This document shows positions 42,110-50,596 of a stretch of 64,000 bases of DNA, piece by piece. Numbering within the stretch: position 1 is the first letter of the stretch; each line of letters starts with the position of its first letter. The translations under genes were made by a program, and so were the position numbers. The notes below the pieces were generated by a model. The model had not been told where the DNA came from. It saw only the letters and a list, made by a program, of their open reading frames with translations, and made no database searches. The DNA comes from Streptomyces aurantiacus (lineage in GTDB: Bacteria; Actinomycetota; Actinomycetes; Streptomycetales; Streptomycetaceae). The stretch lies in contig NZ_CP114283.1 in the NCBI RefSeq assembly GCF_027107535.1, positions 3,782,001 through 3,846,000 on the forward strand. The letters run 5' to 3'.

Positions 42110-44167
42110 ATGCGTTACGTGAGCAACCTGCCGTACGCGACCAAGGAAGAGGAGGACCTCCGCATCCCGATGCCCGACGGTGTCCAGCTGTCGGCCCGCG
42201 TCTGGCGCCCCACCTCTTCGGACAACGAGCCCGTGCCCGCGGTGCTGGAGTACATCCCCTACCGCAAACGCGACCTCACCTCGGTACGCGACTCCATGCA
42301 CCACCCCTACATCGCCGGGCACGGCTACGCCTGTGTACGCGTCGATCTGCGCGGCACGGGTGACTCGGAAGGGGTACTGAGGGACGAGTACCTGGAACAG
42401 GAGCAGGCCGACGCCGAAGCGGTCCTCGCCTGGCTCGCCGACCAGCCCTGGTGCGACGGCAACACCGGCATGATGGGCCTCTCCTGGGGCGCCTTCGCCG
42501 CGCTCCAGGTGGCCGCCCGGCAGCCGCCGAGCCTGCGCGCCGTCGTCATCGCGTCCTTCACCGACGACCGGCACGCCGACGACATGCACTACATGGGCGG
42601 CGCCATGCTGTCGGACAACCTCGCCGAGGCCGGCACCATGTTCGCCTACGCCACCTGTCCGCCCGACCCCGCGGTGGTCGGCGACCGGTGGCGCGAGATG
42701 TGGCACGAACGCCTGGAGAACACCGGCCCCTGGGTCCTGCCCTGGCTGCGCCACCAGCGCCGTGACGACTACTGGCGCCACGCCTCGGTCTCCGAGGACT
42801 ACCGGGCCGTCCGCTGTCCCGTCCTCGCCTCCAGCGGCTGGGCGGACGGCTACTCCAACGCCGTGACGCGGCTGCTCGGCCATCTGGACGTGCCCCGCAA
42901 GGGACTCATCGGCCCCTGGTCGCACAAGTTCCCCCACCTCGGGGAGCCCGGACCCGCCATCGGCTACCTCCAGGAAGTCGTGCGCTGGTGGGACCACTGG
43001 CTCAAGGGCGTCGACAACGGCGTCATGGACGGCCCCATGCTGCGCACCTGGATGCAGGACAGCGTGCCCCCGTCCACGTCGTACGAGGAGCGCCCCGGCC
43101 GCTGGGTCGCGGAGCCCGCCTGGCCCTCCCCGCACATCCACCCCGTGACATATCCGCTGACCCGCCATCGGATCGGCGACCCGCGTGACGCCGACGGCGA
43201 CCCCGGCAGCGAGGACGCGACGGCCGGCGAGGGCTCCGCGATGACGGTGCGTTCCCCGCTGTCCGTCGGCCAGTTCGCGGGCAAGTGGGCCTCCTACAAC
43301 GCACCGCCGGACCTGCCGTACGACCAGCGCGAGGAGGACGGCGGCTCCCTCGTCTTCGAGACCGAACCGCTGACCGAACGGCTGGAGATCCTCGGCTCGC
43401 CGACCGTGGAACTCGACCTCTCGGCCGACCGGCCGGTCGCCATGGTGGCCGCTCGCCTGTCCGACGTGAGCCCGGACGGCGCAGCCACCCGCGTCACCTA
43501 CGGCCTGCTCAACATCACGCGCAGGGAGAGCGCCGAGAACCCCGAGGCCCTGGAGCCCGGTACGCGCTACCGCGCGACCGTGCAGCTCAACGGAGTGGCG
43601 CAGGCCTTCCCGCCCGGGCACCGGGTGCGGCTGTCGCTGTCCACGTCGTACTGGCCGCTCGCCTGGCCGCCCCCCGAGCCCGCCCTGCTGAGCGTGCACG
43701 AGGGGTCCAGCACCCTCACGCTCCCCGTCCGCCCGACGGGCGAGCCGGACGAGATCGCGGCGAACCCGTTCGAGGAGCCCGAGGGCACGCCTCCGGTGCG
43801 CACGACCCGGCTGACCGCTCCCGAGGGACGCTGGGAGGTGAAGCGCGACATGGTCGACTACCGGGCCGAGCTGGAGATCGTGAAGGACCAGGGACTCGTC
43901 CACTTCGACGAGATCGGTCTCGACGTCGGCCGCCGCGCCTACGAGCGGTACACCTCCGTCGCCGACGACTTCACGTCGGCCACCGGCGAGTCGAGCTGGA
44001 CGATGCGGTTCAGGCGCGACGACTGGGACGTCCGTGTGGAGACGAGCACCCGTCTGAGCTGCGACGAGCGGGACTTCTTCGTGGCCGCGACGCTGGACGG
44101 TTACGAGGGTGAGCGCCGGGTCTTCTCCCGTACGTGGAACGAGACGGTGCCACGGGACCTCCTGTAG
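42110..44167 (+). CDS. CocE/NonD-family hydrolase (X-Pro dipeptidyl-peptidase-like)
   Basis: An alpha/beta hydrolase of 685 residues. The catalytic Ser125 is in MMGLSWGAFA, an Asp in SSGWADGYSN and the His in GPWSHKFPH; a CocE-type beta-sandwich C-terminal domain (about 470-680) has HRVRLSLSTSYWPLAW and ends with a beta-rich stretch. The family includes cocaine esterase and X-Pro peptidases; substrate unknown. No signal peptide is seen. It is coupled to the ATP-grasp gene; translation follows AAGGAGCAAG. Confidence 0.88.
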   Translation: MRYVSNLPYATKEEEDLRIPMPDGVQLSARVWRPTSSDNEPVPAVLEYIPYRKRDLTSVRDSMHHPYIAGHGYACVRVDLRGTGDSEGVLRDEYLEQEQADAEAVLAWLADQPWCDGNTGMMGLSWGAFAALQVAARQPPSLRAVVIASFTDDRHADDMHYMGGAMLSDNLAEAGTMFAYATCPPDPAVVGDRWREMWHERLENTGPWVLPWLRHQRRDDYWRHASVSEDYRAVRCPVLASSGWADGYSNAVTRLLGHLDVPRKGLIGPWSHKFPHLGEPGPAIGYLQEVVRWWDHWLKGVDNGVMDGPMLRTWMQDSVPPSTSYEERPGRWVAEPAWPSPHIHPVTYPLTRHRIGDPRDADGDPGSEDATAGEGSAMTVRSPLSVGQFAGKWASYNAPPDLPYDQREEDGGSLVFETEPLTERLEILGSPTVELDLSADRPVAMVAARLSDVSPDGAATRVTYGLLNITRRESAENPEALEPGTRYRATVQLNGVAQAFPPGHRVRLSLSTSYWPLAWPPPEPALLSVHEGSSTLTLPVRPTGEPDEIAANPFEEPEGTPPVRTTRLTAPEGRWEVKRDMVDYRAELEIVKDQGLVHFDEIGLDVGRRAYERYTSVADDFTSATGESSWTMRFRRDDWDVRVETSTRLSCDERDFFVAATLDGYEGERRVFSRTWNETVPRDLL

Positions 44168-44322
44168 TGCCACAACAGGCGACGTTCGCCCCGGGTCCTG
44201 CCGTGATGACGAAGGCGGGGCCCGGGGCCCGCCGGGGAGGCGTCGATTCCCGTTGCCCGGGAACCCGCTGGGGGAAAGCGGAACACCACGACAGGAAACG
44301 TACGAGTGAGGAGCTTCCCGGC

Positions 44323-44493
44323 ATGACCGTTCCCGAGGACGACCGTCGTAGGACCGAGGCCGCACACCGGGCGCCGGCGCAGCAGGACCGGGCACAGCCC
44401 CAGGAGCGGGGCGGCACCGGCCGTACGCTGCGTGAGGCCCTGGAGGAGGCCCGGGTCCGGCCGGGCGACTTCGCGGAGCGGGAGGCGAGGTAG
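44323..44493 (+). CDS. Small hypothetical protein, 56 aa
   Basis: ATG 44323 with GAGGAG upstream begins MTVPEDDRRRTEAAHRAPAQ and ends in an Arg/Glu-rich helix (LREALEEARVRPGDFAEREA). It is highly charged, without a recognised family. It lies three bases before the DUF3662 gene, so it probably shares a transcript. Confidence 0.55.
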   Translation: MTVPEDDRRRTEAAHRAPAQQDRAQPQERGGTGRTLREALEEARVRPGDFAEREAR

Positions 44494-44496
44494 GGC

Positions 44497-44889
44497 ATGA
44501 GTTCACTCACCGGCCTGGAACGAGCGCTGGAGCGCTTCGGAGGGTCACTGCTCGCTCAGTTGCGGCACAAGGAACCGGTCGAACTGGTCGAGGCCCTGCG
44601 CAAGGAGTGCGACGACAACACGGTCGTGTGCAGCGAGAACCGGACCGTCGTCCCCAATGCCTACGACGTCGAGCTGGCCGAGTTCGCCTACGAGGAACTC
44701 GAGCGTCGCGGCGCCCGCGTCGACCAGATCCTCACCGACAGCCTGCTTCGCCACGGTCAGGACCGGGGCTACGAATGGGCCGGCCCGCTCGCGGTGCATG
44801 TCACCAGGTCCCGCGACGTGCCCAACGGCCGGTACCGGGTGGCGAGTCAGGTGATGCAGCATGTGCGGGCCGACGCCTTCCGGCTCTGA
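44497..44889 (+). CDS. Stand-alone DUF3662 (FhaA N-terminal domain) protein
   Basis: A 130-residue protein matching the N-terminal domain of FhaA: LERFGGSLLAQLRHKEPVEL, LRKECDDNTVVCSENRTVVP and NAYDVELAEFAYEELERR. In FhaA this domain precedes a phosphothreonine-binding FHA domain and is linked to cell-wall control; here the FHA domain is absent. It may be a regulatory fragment or an adaptor. ATG 44497 is four bases after the previous stop. Confidence 0.75.
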   Translation: MSSLTGLERALERFGGSLLAQLRHKEPVELVEALRKECDDNTVVCSENRTVVPNAYDVELAEFAYEELERRGARVDQILTDSLLRHGQDRGYEWAGPLAVHVTRSRDVPNGRYRVASQVMQHVRADAFRL

Positions 44890-44909
44890 CCGGTCGCCAC
44901 CACGCCGAT

Positions 44910-44937
44910 CCGGACCACGCCGTCCGCCGTGGTCCGG
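44910..44937. terminator. Hairpin after the DUF3662 gene
   Basis: CCGGACCACG (44910-44919) pairs with CGTGGTCCGG (44928-44937) over 10 bases with an 8-base loop. Confidence 0.6.
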
Positions 44938-44963
44938 CAGACGGCAGACGGCAGACGGCAGAC
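44936..44963. repeat. Four tandem GGCAGAC units
   Basis: GGCAGAC is repeated four times exactly between the DUF3662 gene and the convergent GAF-ANTAR gene and is followed by GTCTGCA, so the last unit also forms a palindrome. Confidence 0.85.
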
Positions 44964-44977
44964 GTCTGCACGGTCGG

Positions 44978-45688
44978 CTATCCGCGGGGCGGACGCCTGA
45001 GAACGGCCGTGGTGATCTCCGCGAGTGTCTGCCCGGTGCGGAAGGCCTCCGCCCGCATCGTGGCGAGAGCCGACTCGACACTCATGCCGAAGCGGGCGGC
45101 GACGACCCCGATGGCCTGATGGGTCGACGACCAGTGGGCCCGTGCCACGTCCTGCGGCTTCCACAGGGGATACGCGAAGTCGTCGAAGAGCTCGCGGTGT
45201 GCCGGCAGGAGAGCCGTCACCACGGCGTCGGCGACCTGGGCCCCGGCGCGCATCGAGGACGCGTCGAGACAGTCGGAGGCTCGCGTGAAGAGCTCCATCG
45301 AACCGAGCGTCTGGTCCGCGAGCCGCAGCGGAAACGCGTAGACGGCGCCCACTTCGGGAAGCTGCTCGGCGACCGTCGCCCCGAAGAACGGCCACGGCGT
45401 GACGCGTTGCCGCAGACCACTGCCCACGGCGGGAACCCCTTGTGAGGCGGCGGTGATGCAGGGGCCCTCCGCCACCGTGAACTGGATCTCCTCCAGCCGC
45501 AGGGCCGTGCTGTTGGACGCGCACAGCAGTTGCCGGGACGGCGTGTCGGTGAGCAGGGAGAAGGCGGCTCCGTCGACGGCCAGGACCTCGCACGCCGTGT
45601 CGCAGAGGGTACGTGGCAGGTCGTCGGCCCTCGCATGACGGGCAGCCTCCGCAACCGTCTGTGCCGCCGAGAAGCGCCGTGCCTCCAT
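44978..45688 (-). CDS. GAF-ANTAR regulator
   Basis: A 236-residue signal-transduction protein: GAF sensor domain (about residues 20-160, with VDGAAFSLLTDTPSRQ and VGAVYAFPLRLADQT) and C-terminal ANTAR RNA-binding domain (about 170-230, with THQAIGVVAARFGMSVESAL). ANTAR proteins bind paired hairpins in nascent mRNA to cause antitermination; targets here are unknown. Ligand or redox cue of the GAF domain unknown. Minus strand; its C-terminal stop faces the DUF3662 gene. Confidence 0.85.
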   Translation of the reverse strand: MEARRFSAAQTVAEAARHARADDLPRTLCDTACEVLAVDGAAFSLLTDTPSRQLLCASNSTALRLEEIQFTVAEGPCITAASQGVPAVGSGLRQRVTPWPFFGATVAEQLPEVGAVYAFPLRLADQTLGSMELFTRASDCLDASSMRAGAQVADAVVTALLPAHRELFDDFAYPLWKPQDVARAHWSSTHQAIGVVAARFGMSVESALATMRAEAFRTGQTLAEITTAVLRRPPRG

Positions 45689-45759
45689 CGGAGTCTCCGC
45701 CCTGTCCGCATCCGAGCCGTCATCGGTGCGGGTACCTCTTCACAGGCGTCCGGAACGTG

Positions 45760-45793
45760 GTGGTGCCCGACGACCTCGGTCGTCGGGCACCAC
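45760..45793 (-). terminator. Hairpin terminator of the DUF5709 gene
   Basis: A 15-bp perfect stem (45760-45774 and 45779-45793, arm GTGGTGCCCGACGAC) with a CTCG loop lies 80 bases past the DUF5709 stop and upstream of the GAF-ANTAR gene. Confidence 0.85.
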
Positions 45794-45872
45794 GGTCCAC
45801 GTGACCGGGACGAGCCGGAGGCTGCCGGCGAGGCGGCCGCGGGCAGCCTGTTCGTGAGCCGGTCCGGCGAGG

Positions 45873-46361
45873 TCAGACCCCTCGCTCGGATGCCGTCGGC
45901 AGCTCCTCCTCGGGCACGACGTGGACCGCGGCCTCCTCGGCGCCCGCGGCTCCGCCGTCGATGCCCATGTCGGAGGCGACGGCTTCCTTCGTCGTGTCCG
46001 TGTGCGCGCCCTCGTCCGGCGCCACCAGACGGCCCGCACGGTCGGCGCCGACCTCCGGGCCGACCGGTTCGCCCTCACCCCCGGGCAGGTCGCCGATGCC
46101 GTCGCCGGGCGGTGCCTCCTCCTCGGGGACCTCCTGGCGCAGCCGTTCGTCGAGGGTCTCGCCCTCGTGCTGCTCGGCCGCCGTGACACCGGTCTTGGTG
46201 ACACCCAGGGGCTTCTCGGGCGGGGAGTAGCCCTCGTCGAGGATGTCGTCGTACGTGCGTTCGTCCACCGCGTCCTGGAGATCGAGCGGCGCGGCGTCCG
46301 CCTGCTCCTCGTTGGTTCCCGTGGGCTGGTAGGCGTCGTCCGCCATGCTGTCGTCGTTCAT
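45873..46361 (-). CDS. DUF5709 protein
   Basis: A 162-residue acidic, Glu/Asp/Gly/Pro-rich protein with no membrane segment; DERTYDDILDEGYSPPEKPL near residue 35 is the family's core. The protein is likely disordered. Function unknown. The ATG at 46361 (MNDDSMADDAY) has an AGGAGG site; a longer frame to 46424 has none. Confidence 0.75.
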   Translation of the reverse strand: MNDDSMADDAYQPTGTNEEQADAAPLDLQDAVDERTYDDILDEGYSPPEKPLGVTKTGVTAAEQHEGETLDERLRQEVPEEEAPPGDGIGDLPGGEGEPVGPEVGADRAGRLVAPDEGAHTDTTKEAVASDMGIDGGAAGAEEAAVHVVPEEELPTASERGV

Positions 46362-46582
46362 GTTCACCCTCCTGGCCCGGTGATCGGTCGGTGCTCCCCG
46401 TAGGAGTACCGCGGTGCCCGTCATGCAACCCGCGAAACACCGGACGACCTGGTGAGCCGTGCCCGCCCCGTCCGAGCTATTGACCGGTACATACCAAGCC
46501 GATTGAGTGTCCCGCGCAGACCCCCCATTTTTTTCCGGCCGCCGTTCCGGCGTCGCCGTGCTGCCGAAGGGACCCGACCGTC

Positions 46583-47947
46583 ATGCGGAGCCATCGCCCC
46601 CTGCTCGCTCTCACCGCCGCCGGAGCGGCACTGACCACCGCCCTGGCCGCTCCCGCCCAAGCGGCCGAGGTGCCGACGGCGGGAGTGTTCTACGTGCAGA
46701 GCGCGGTCACCGGCCTGAACGCCGCCGACAACGGGGGAGCGGTCGTCCAGCGCAACCCCAAGGGCAACGAGGACCGCCAGCAGTGGTCGCTGCGGTCCAG
46801 CGGCGCGTCGTACGTCCTCGAAAGCACCGACACGGCGGGCAGTTGCCTCGGCCGCTCGGGTGGTCAGGCGAGAACCGTGGCCTGTGCGGGCGCCGACGCC
46901 CTGTGGGAGATCACGTCGACGGGCACCGACCAGTACCGGCTGAAGGTCCCCGGCGCCGACCAGTACCTGACGGTCGGAGCGAAGGCCTCGGGCGCCAACT
47001 ACCCCGCACAGCTGGTCGTGGGCGGGGCGGGCGGTCCCGCGGCCTGGTACCTGACTCCGGTCACGTCCCCGGTCGCTCCGATGCCCTCCCAGGACCGGCG
47101 CACCCTGGACCAGGTCACGTTCCTCACCTCCCACAACGCCTACGCGAACGGCGTGGACGGCGGTTTCGCCCCGCCCTTCGTGAACCTCGTCCCGAACCAG
47201 ACCCGGGGCATCGACCGGCAACTCACCGACGGCGTACGCGGATTCATGCTGGACATCCACCAGACCTCGGACGGCGCGATCCTGTGCCACAACAGCTGCA
47301 CGCTCGTCAGCAGGCCGGTGGCGCTGTGGGTGGACATCCAGCGCATGGTCGACTTCCTCAAGCGGAACCCGGACGAGTTCGTCACCGTGTTCCTGGAGGA
47401 CTACGTCGACCCGGGCGTCCTGCGCAGTGAACTGGCCCGCGTGAACGGCCTGTCCGACGTCCTCTACCGCCCGGACCAGACCGGCGTGCGCGCGAAGGGC
47501 TGGCCGCGGATGGCGGACCTGATCGCCGCCAACGACCGTCTGCTCCTGTTCACCGACCACAGCCGCTCCGCCGACCAGGCCGCCGGGCTCACCCGCGACA
47601 GCTTCGGCGTGATGTACCAGCGTGAGTGGACGGTGGAGAACTACTGGTCCATGGGCTCGGGCCTCGGGAGCTCCAACTGGGCCTGCTACAGCCGCTGGTA
47701 CGACGCCAACGCCAACATTCCCCTCACCGCCGCGGCGCCGCCCTTCCGGCCGCTCTTCGTCATGAACCACTTCCGCGACGCGGGGATAGCCTCCACCGCC
47801 GCCACCGACAACACCAAGCTCACCGACCGGGCCCAGCGCTTCTGCCAGCCCGCGGCCCGCAAGAAGCCCAACTTCCTCGCGGTGGACCACTACGACCTCG
47901 GCTCACCCGCTTCGGCGGTGGCGACGCTGAACACGTACACGTACTGA
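46583..47947 (+). CDS. Secreted phosphatidylinositol-specific phospholipase C with trefoil-like domain
   Basis: A 454-residue exported PI-PLC. The signal peptide ends around AAPAQAAEV (residue 28). An N-terminal lectin-like beta-trefoil region (about 30-160) has AADNGGAVVQ and QQWSLR repeats. The PI-PLC X domain (about 170-450) has the catalytic His184 in TSHNAYANG and His236 in ILCHNSC. PI-PLC cleaves phosphatidylinositol; the trefoil may bind sugar. ATG 46583 follows GAAGGGA. The upstream region has TTGACC and a T-rich patch (CATTTTTTT). Confidence 0.85.
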   Translation: MRSHRPLLALTAAGAALTTALAAPAQAAEVPTAGVFYVQSAVTGLNAADNGGAVVQRNPKGNEDRQQWSLRSSGASYVLESTDTAGSCLGRSGGQARTVACAGADALWEITSTGTDQYRLKVPGADQYLTVGAKASGANYPAQLVVGGAGGPAAWYLTPVTSPVAPMPSQDRRTLDQVTFLTSHNAYANGVDGGFAPPFVNLVPNQTRGIDRQLTDGVRGFMLDIHQTSDGAILCHNSCTLVSRPVALWVDIQRMVDFLKRNPDEFVTVFLEDYVDPGVLRSELARVNGLSDVLYRPDQTGVRAKGWPRMADLIAANDRLLLFTDHSRSADQAAGLTRDSFGVMYQREWTVENYWSMGSGLGSSNWACYSRWYDANANIPLTAAAPPFRPLFVMNHFRDAGIASTAATDNTKLTDRAQRFCQPAARKKPNFLAVDHYDLGSPASAVATLNTYTY

Positions 47948-47974
47948 GCCGAACACGCCCACGTACCGGTGGGG

Positions 47975-48056
47975 AGGGTCCGAGCGCGAGAGCACCGGAC
48001 CCTTTGCCGTACGCCGCTTCCGCCGGTGAGCTCCGGGGGGGGGAAGCGGCGTACGG
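47975..48056 (+). terminator. Two consecutive hairpins after PI-PLC
   Basis: AGGGTCCG (47975-47982) pairs with CGGACCCT (47996-48003), followed by TT. Next, CCGTACGCCGCTTCC (48007-48021) pairs with GGAAGCGGCGTACGG (48042-48056), 15 bases. Both lie between convergent genes. Confidence 0.8.
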
Positions 48057-48077
48057 ACCGCTCGACGAGGCCTGTGG

Positions 48078-48788
48078 TCAGCCCAGTTGGGCGTGCAGGA
48101 AGTCCACCGTGCTCCGCCAGGCGAGGGCGGAGGACTCGGGGTCGTGGACCGCCGGGCGGCCATCGTTGAAGAACGCGTGGTCGGCCGGATAGACGCGCAG
48201 GTCCGGGGTGATGCCGGACTGCTCGCGGATCGTCTCGGCGAGAGGGGCGAGGGAATCCACGGGGATGCTCGTGTCACGTTCGCCGTAGTGGCCCAGGATC
48301 TGCGCCTTGAGCCCGGAGAAGTCGGGCGTCTCGCCCTGGATGACGCCGTAGAAGGGAACGGCGGCACGGACGCGGGCGTCGGTGGCCGCCTGATGGAGGA
48401 CGAAGCCGCCTCCCATGCAGAAGCCGACCGAGCCGACGGCCCCGGACGTGACCTCGGGCATCGCCAGCAGATGGTCGACGGCGCCGGACAGCAGCTCGAC
48501 GCCGCGCGACACGGGCAGGTCCTGCATCATGCGCAGCGCCTCGGAGCTCTCGTGGGCGACATTGCCGCCGTACAGATCGGGGGCCAGCGCCACGAAGCCC
48601 TCCTTCGCCAGGCGCTCGGTGACGTCCGCGATGTGGTCGGTCAGGCCCCACCACTCCTGGATCACGATGACGCCGGGCCCCTGTCCGGCCGGTGGCAGTG
48701 CCAGGTAACCGTGCGCGGTGCTCCCGCCGCTCGGGAAGGTGACGTTCTGGTGGGCGGGTGCCCCGGTCGACCTGGGCGTCTCGGACAT
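48078..48788 (-). CDS. Dienelactone hydrolase family protein
   Basis: A 236-residue alpha/beta hydrolase. The nucleophile Cys124 is in GFCMGGGF, with Glu45 in VIQEWWGL, the Asp in GERDTSIP and the His in ADHAFFND, the full dienelactone hydrolase pattern. It may open lactones in aromatic-ring breakdown, though the family is wider than that. Start ATG 48788 with GGAG upstream. It is divergent from the VOC gene. Confidence 0.9.
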   Translation of the reverse strand: MSETPRSTGAPAHQNVTFPSGGSTAHGYLALPPAGQGPGVIVIQEWWGLTDHIADVTERLAKEGFVALAPDLYGGNVAHESSEALRMMQDLPVSRGVELLSGAVDHLLAMPEVTSGAVGSVGFCMGGGFVLHQAATDARVRAAVPFYGVIQGETPDFSGLKAQILGHYGERDTSIPVDSLAPLAETIREQSGITPDLRVYPADHAFFNDGRPAVHDPESSALAWRSTVDFLHAQLG

Positions 48789-49015
48789 GGTGTGTCGCTC
48801 CTGCCTGTCGCTTGATCCTGCCGCCGTCCAGCATGCAGGAGGCGGGTAAGACGACGGCAAGCGGCCCCTGCCCGGTCCGGCCCCGCACGCTCTCGGCCGC
48901 ACGCCCCGCCCGGACCGGAGCCGAGGGCACCCGCGCGGACCGTCCCCGCCGATGCCGTATCCTCGCGTGTTACGTATAACTCCCGTCGCTGAACCCACCC
49001 TCCCGAGAGGCCCCG

Positions 49016-49426
49016 ATGAAACGCGTCGCCCTGGTCACCCTCGTCGTCGACGACTACGACGAGGCGATCCGCTTCTACACCGAGGCGCTCGGGTTCCGGC
49101 TCGCCGAGGACGCCCCGCGCCCCGACGGGTCCCGCTGGGTCGTCGTGGAACCGGACACGGGCGGGACCGGCACCGGGCTGCTGCTGGCCCGTGCCAAGGG
49201 CGAGGCGCAGCGCGACCGGGTCGGCGACCAGACCGGCGGCCGGGTCGGCTTCTTCCTGCACACCGACGACTTCGCCCGCGACCACGCACGGATGGCCGCG
49301 GCGGGCGTGACCTTCCTGGAGGAACCCCGCCACGAGACGTACGGCTCGGTCGTCGTCTTCCAGGATCTGTACGGGAACAGGTGGGACCTGCTGCAGCCCG
49401 CCTCTCCCGACGCGACCGACCACTGA
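49016..49426 (+). CDS. VOC family protein (glyoxalase-like)
   Basis: A 136-residue vicinal-oxygen-chelate protein. Two beta-alpha-beta modules are visible: [21 protein letters not shown] at the start and [19 protein letters not shown] later, ending [17 protein letters not shown] members bind metal-dependent substrates or drugs; the function here is unknown. ATG 49016 follows the GAGAGGC region. It precedes the adenosine deaminase by 56 bases. Confidence 0.88.
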   Translation: MKRVALVTLVVDDYDEAIRFYTEALGFRLAEDAPRPDGSRWVVVEPDTGGTGTGLLLARAKGEAQRDRVGDQTGGRVGFFLHTDDFARDHARMAAAGVTFLEEPRHETYGSVVVFQDLYGNRWDLLQPASPDATDH

Positions 49427-49482
49427 CCGGCCGTCCCCACCCGCGGACCACACCCACAGACAACCTGCCGAGGAATCACCGC

Positions 49483-50547
49483 ATGACCGCGTCACGCATC
49501 GACATCGACACCATCCGCCGGCTCCCCAAGGCCGTTCTCCACGACCACCTCGACGGCGGACTGCGCCCCGCGACTCTCGTCGAACTCGCCGCCACGGTCG
49601 GCCACACACTCCCCACCACCGACCCCGACGCGCTCGCCGCCTGGTACTACGAGGCGGCCAACTCCGGCGACCTGGTCCGTTACATAGCCACCTTCGAGCA
49701 CACCCTCGCCGTGATGCAGACCCGGGAAGGCCTGCTGCGGACCGCCGAGGAGTACGTCCTCGACCTGGCCGAGGACGGTGTCGTCTACGGCGAGGTCCGC
49801 TACGCCCCCGAGCTGATGCTGAACGGCGGGCTCACGCTGCCCGAGGTCGTCGCGACCGTGCAGGAGGGCCTGGCCGCCGGTATGGCGAAGGCGGACGCCG
49901 CCGGGACCCCGGTCCGCGTCGGCACGCTGCTGTGCGGGATGCGCATGTTCGACCGAAGCCGCGAGATCGCGGACCTGGCCGTGACGTTCCGCGACGCGGG
50001 CGTCGTGGGCTTCGACATCGCGGGCGCCGAGGACGGTTTCCCGCCCGCCGACCACCTCGCCGCCTTCCGGCACCTGCGCGAGGAGAACGTCCCGTTCACC
50101 ATCCACGCCGGTGAGGCACACGGCCTGCCCAGCATCCACCAGGCGATCCAGGTCTGCGGTGCCCAGCGCATCGGCCACGGAGTCCGGATCACCGAGGACA
50201 TCGTGGACGGCAAGCTCGGCCGCGTCGCGGGCTGGGTGCGCGACCACCGCATCGCTCTGGAGATGTGTCCCACCTCCAACCTCCAGACGGGTGCGGCCAC
50301 GTCGATCGCCGAGCACCCGATCACGCACCTGCGCGACCTCGGTTTCCGCGTCACCCTCAACACCGACAACCGGCTGGTCTCCGGCACGACCATGACCCGC
50401 GAGATGTCCCTGCTCGTCGACGAGGTCGGCTGGACCCTCGACGACCTGCGCACGGTCACGGTCAACGCCCTCAAGAGCGCGTTCATCCCGTTCGACGAGC
50501 GCAACGCCCTGATCCGGGACGTGGTCCTGCCGGGGTACGCGCTCTGA
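49483..50547 (+). CDS. add: Adenosine deaminase
   Basis: Deaminates adenosine or deoxyadenosine to inosine in purine salvage. The 354-residue protein has the metal His pair in [12 protein letters not shown], the HAGEAHG helix with its catalytic Glu, [11 protein letters not shown] and a [11 protein letters not shown] metal-Asp region. ATG 49483 has a GAGGA site. It is probably co-transcribed with the VOC gene, 56 bases upstream. Confidence 0.93.
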   Translation: MTASRIDIDTIRRLPKAVLHDHLDGGLRPATLVELAATVGHTLPTTDPDALAAWYYEAANSGDLVRYIATFEHTLAVMQTREGLLRTAEEYVLDLAEDGVVYGEVRYAPELMLNGGLTLPEVVATVQEGLAAGMAKADAAGTPVRVGTLLCGMRMFDRSREIADLAVTFRDAGVVGFDIAGAEDGFPPADHLAAFRHLREENVPFTIHAGEAHGLPSIHQAIQVCGAQRIGHGVRITEDIVDGKLGRVAGWVRDHRIALEMCPTSNLQTGAATSIAEHPITHLRDLGFRVTLNTDNRLVSGTTMTREMSLLVDEVGWTLDDLRTVTVNALKSAFIPFDERNALIRDVVLPGYAL

Positions 50548-50555
50548 GCGCCGGC

Positions 50556-50590
50556 GGCCGGCCGGGCCCCGCCGCGGGGTCCGGCCGACC
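50556..50590. terminator. Bidirectional hairpin terminator
   Basis: Arms at 50556-50570 and 50576-50590 pair over 15 bases with two G-U-type mismatches and a GCCGC loop, between the convergent add and carotenoid oxygenase genes. Confidence 0.7.
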
Positions 50591-50596
50591 GCGTCC

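Noticed and set aside
48964..49015. GTTA-CGTA-TAAC repeat before the VOC gene
   Set aside because: The arms are only four bases and the spacing is common by chance.
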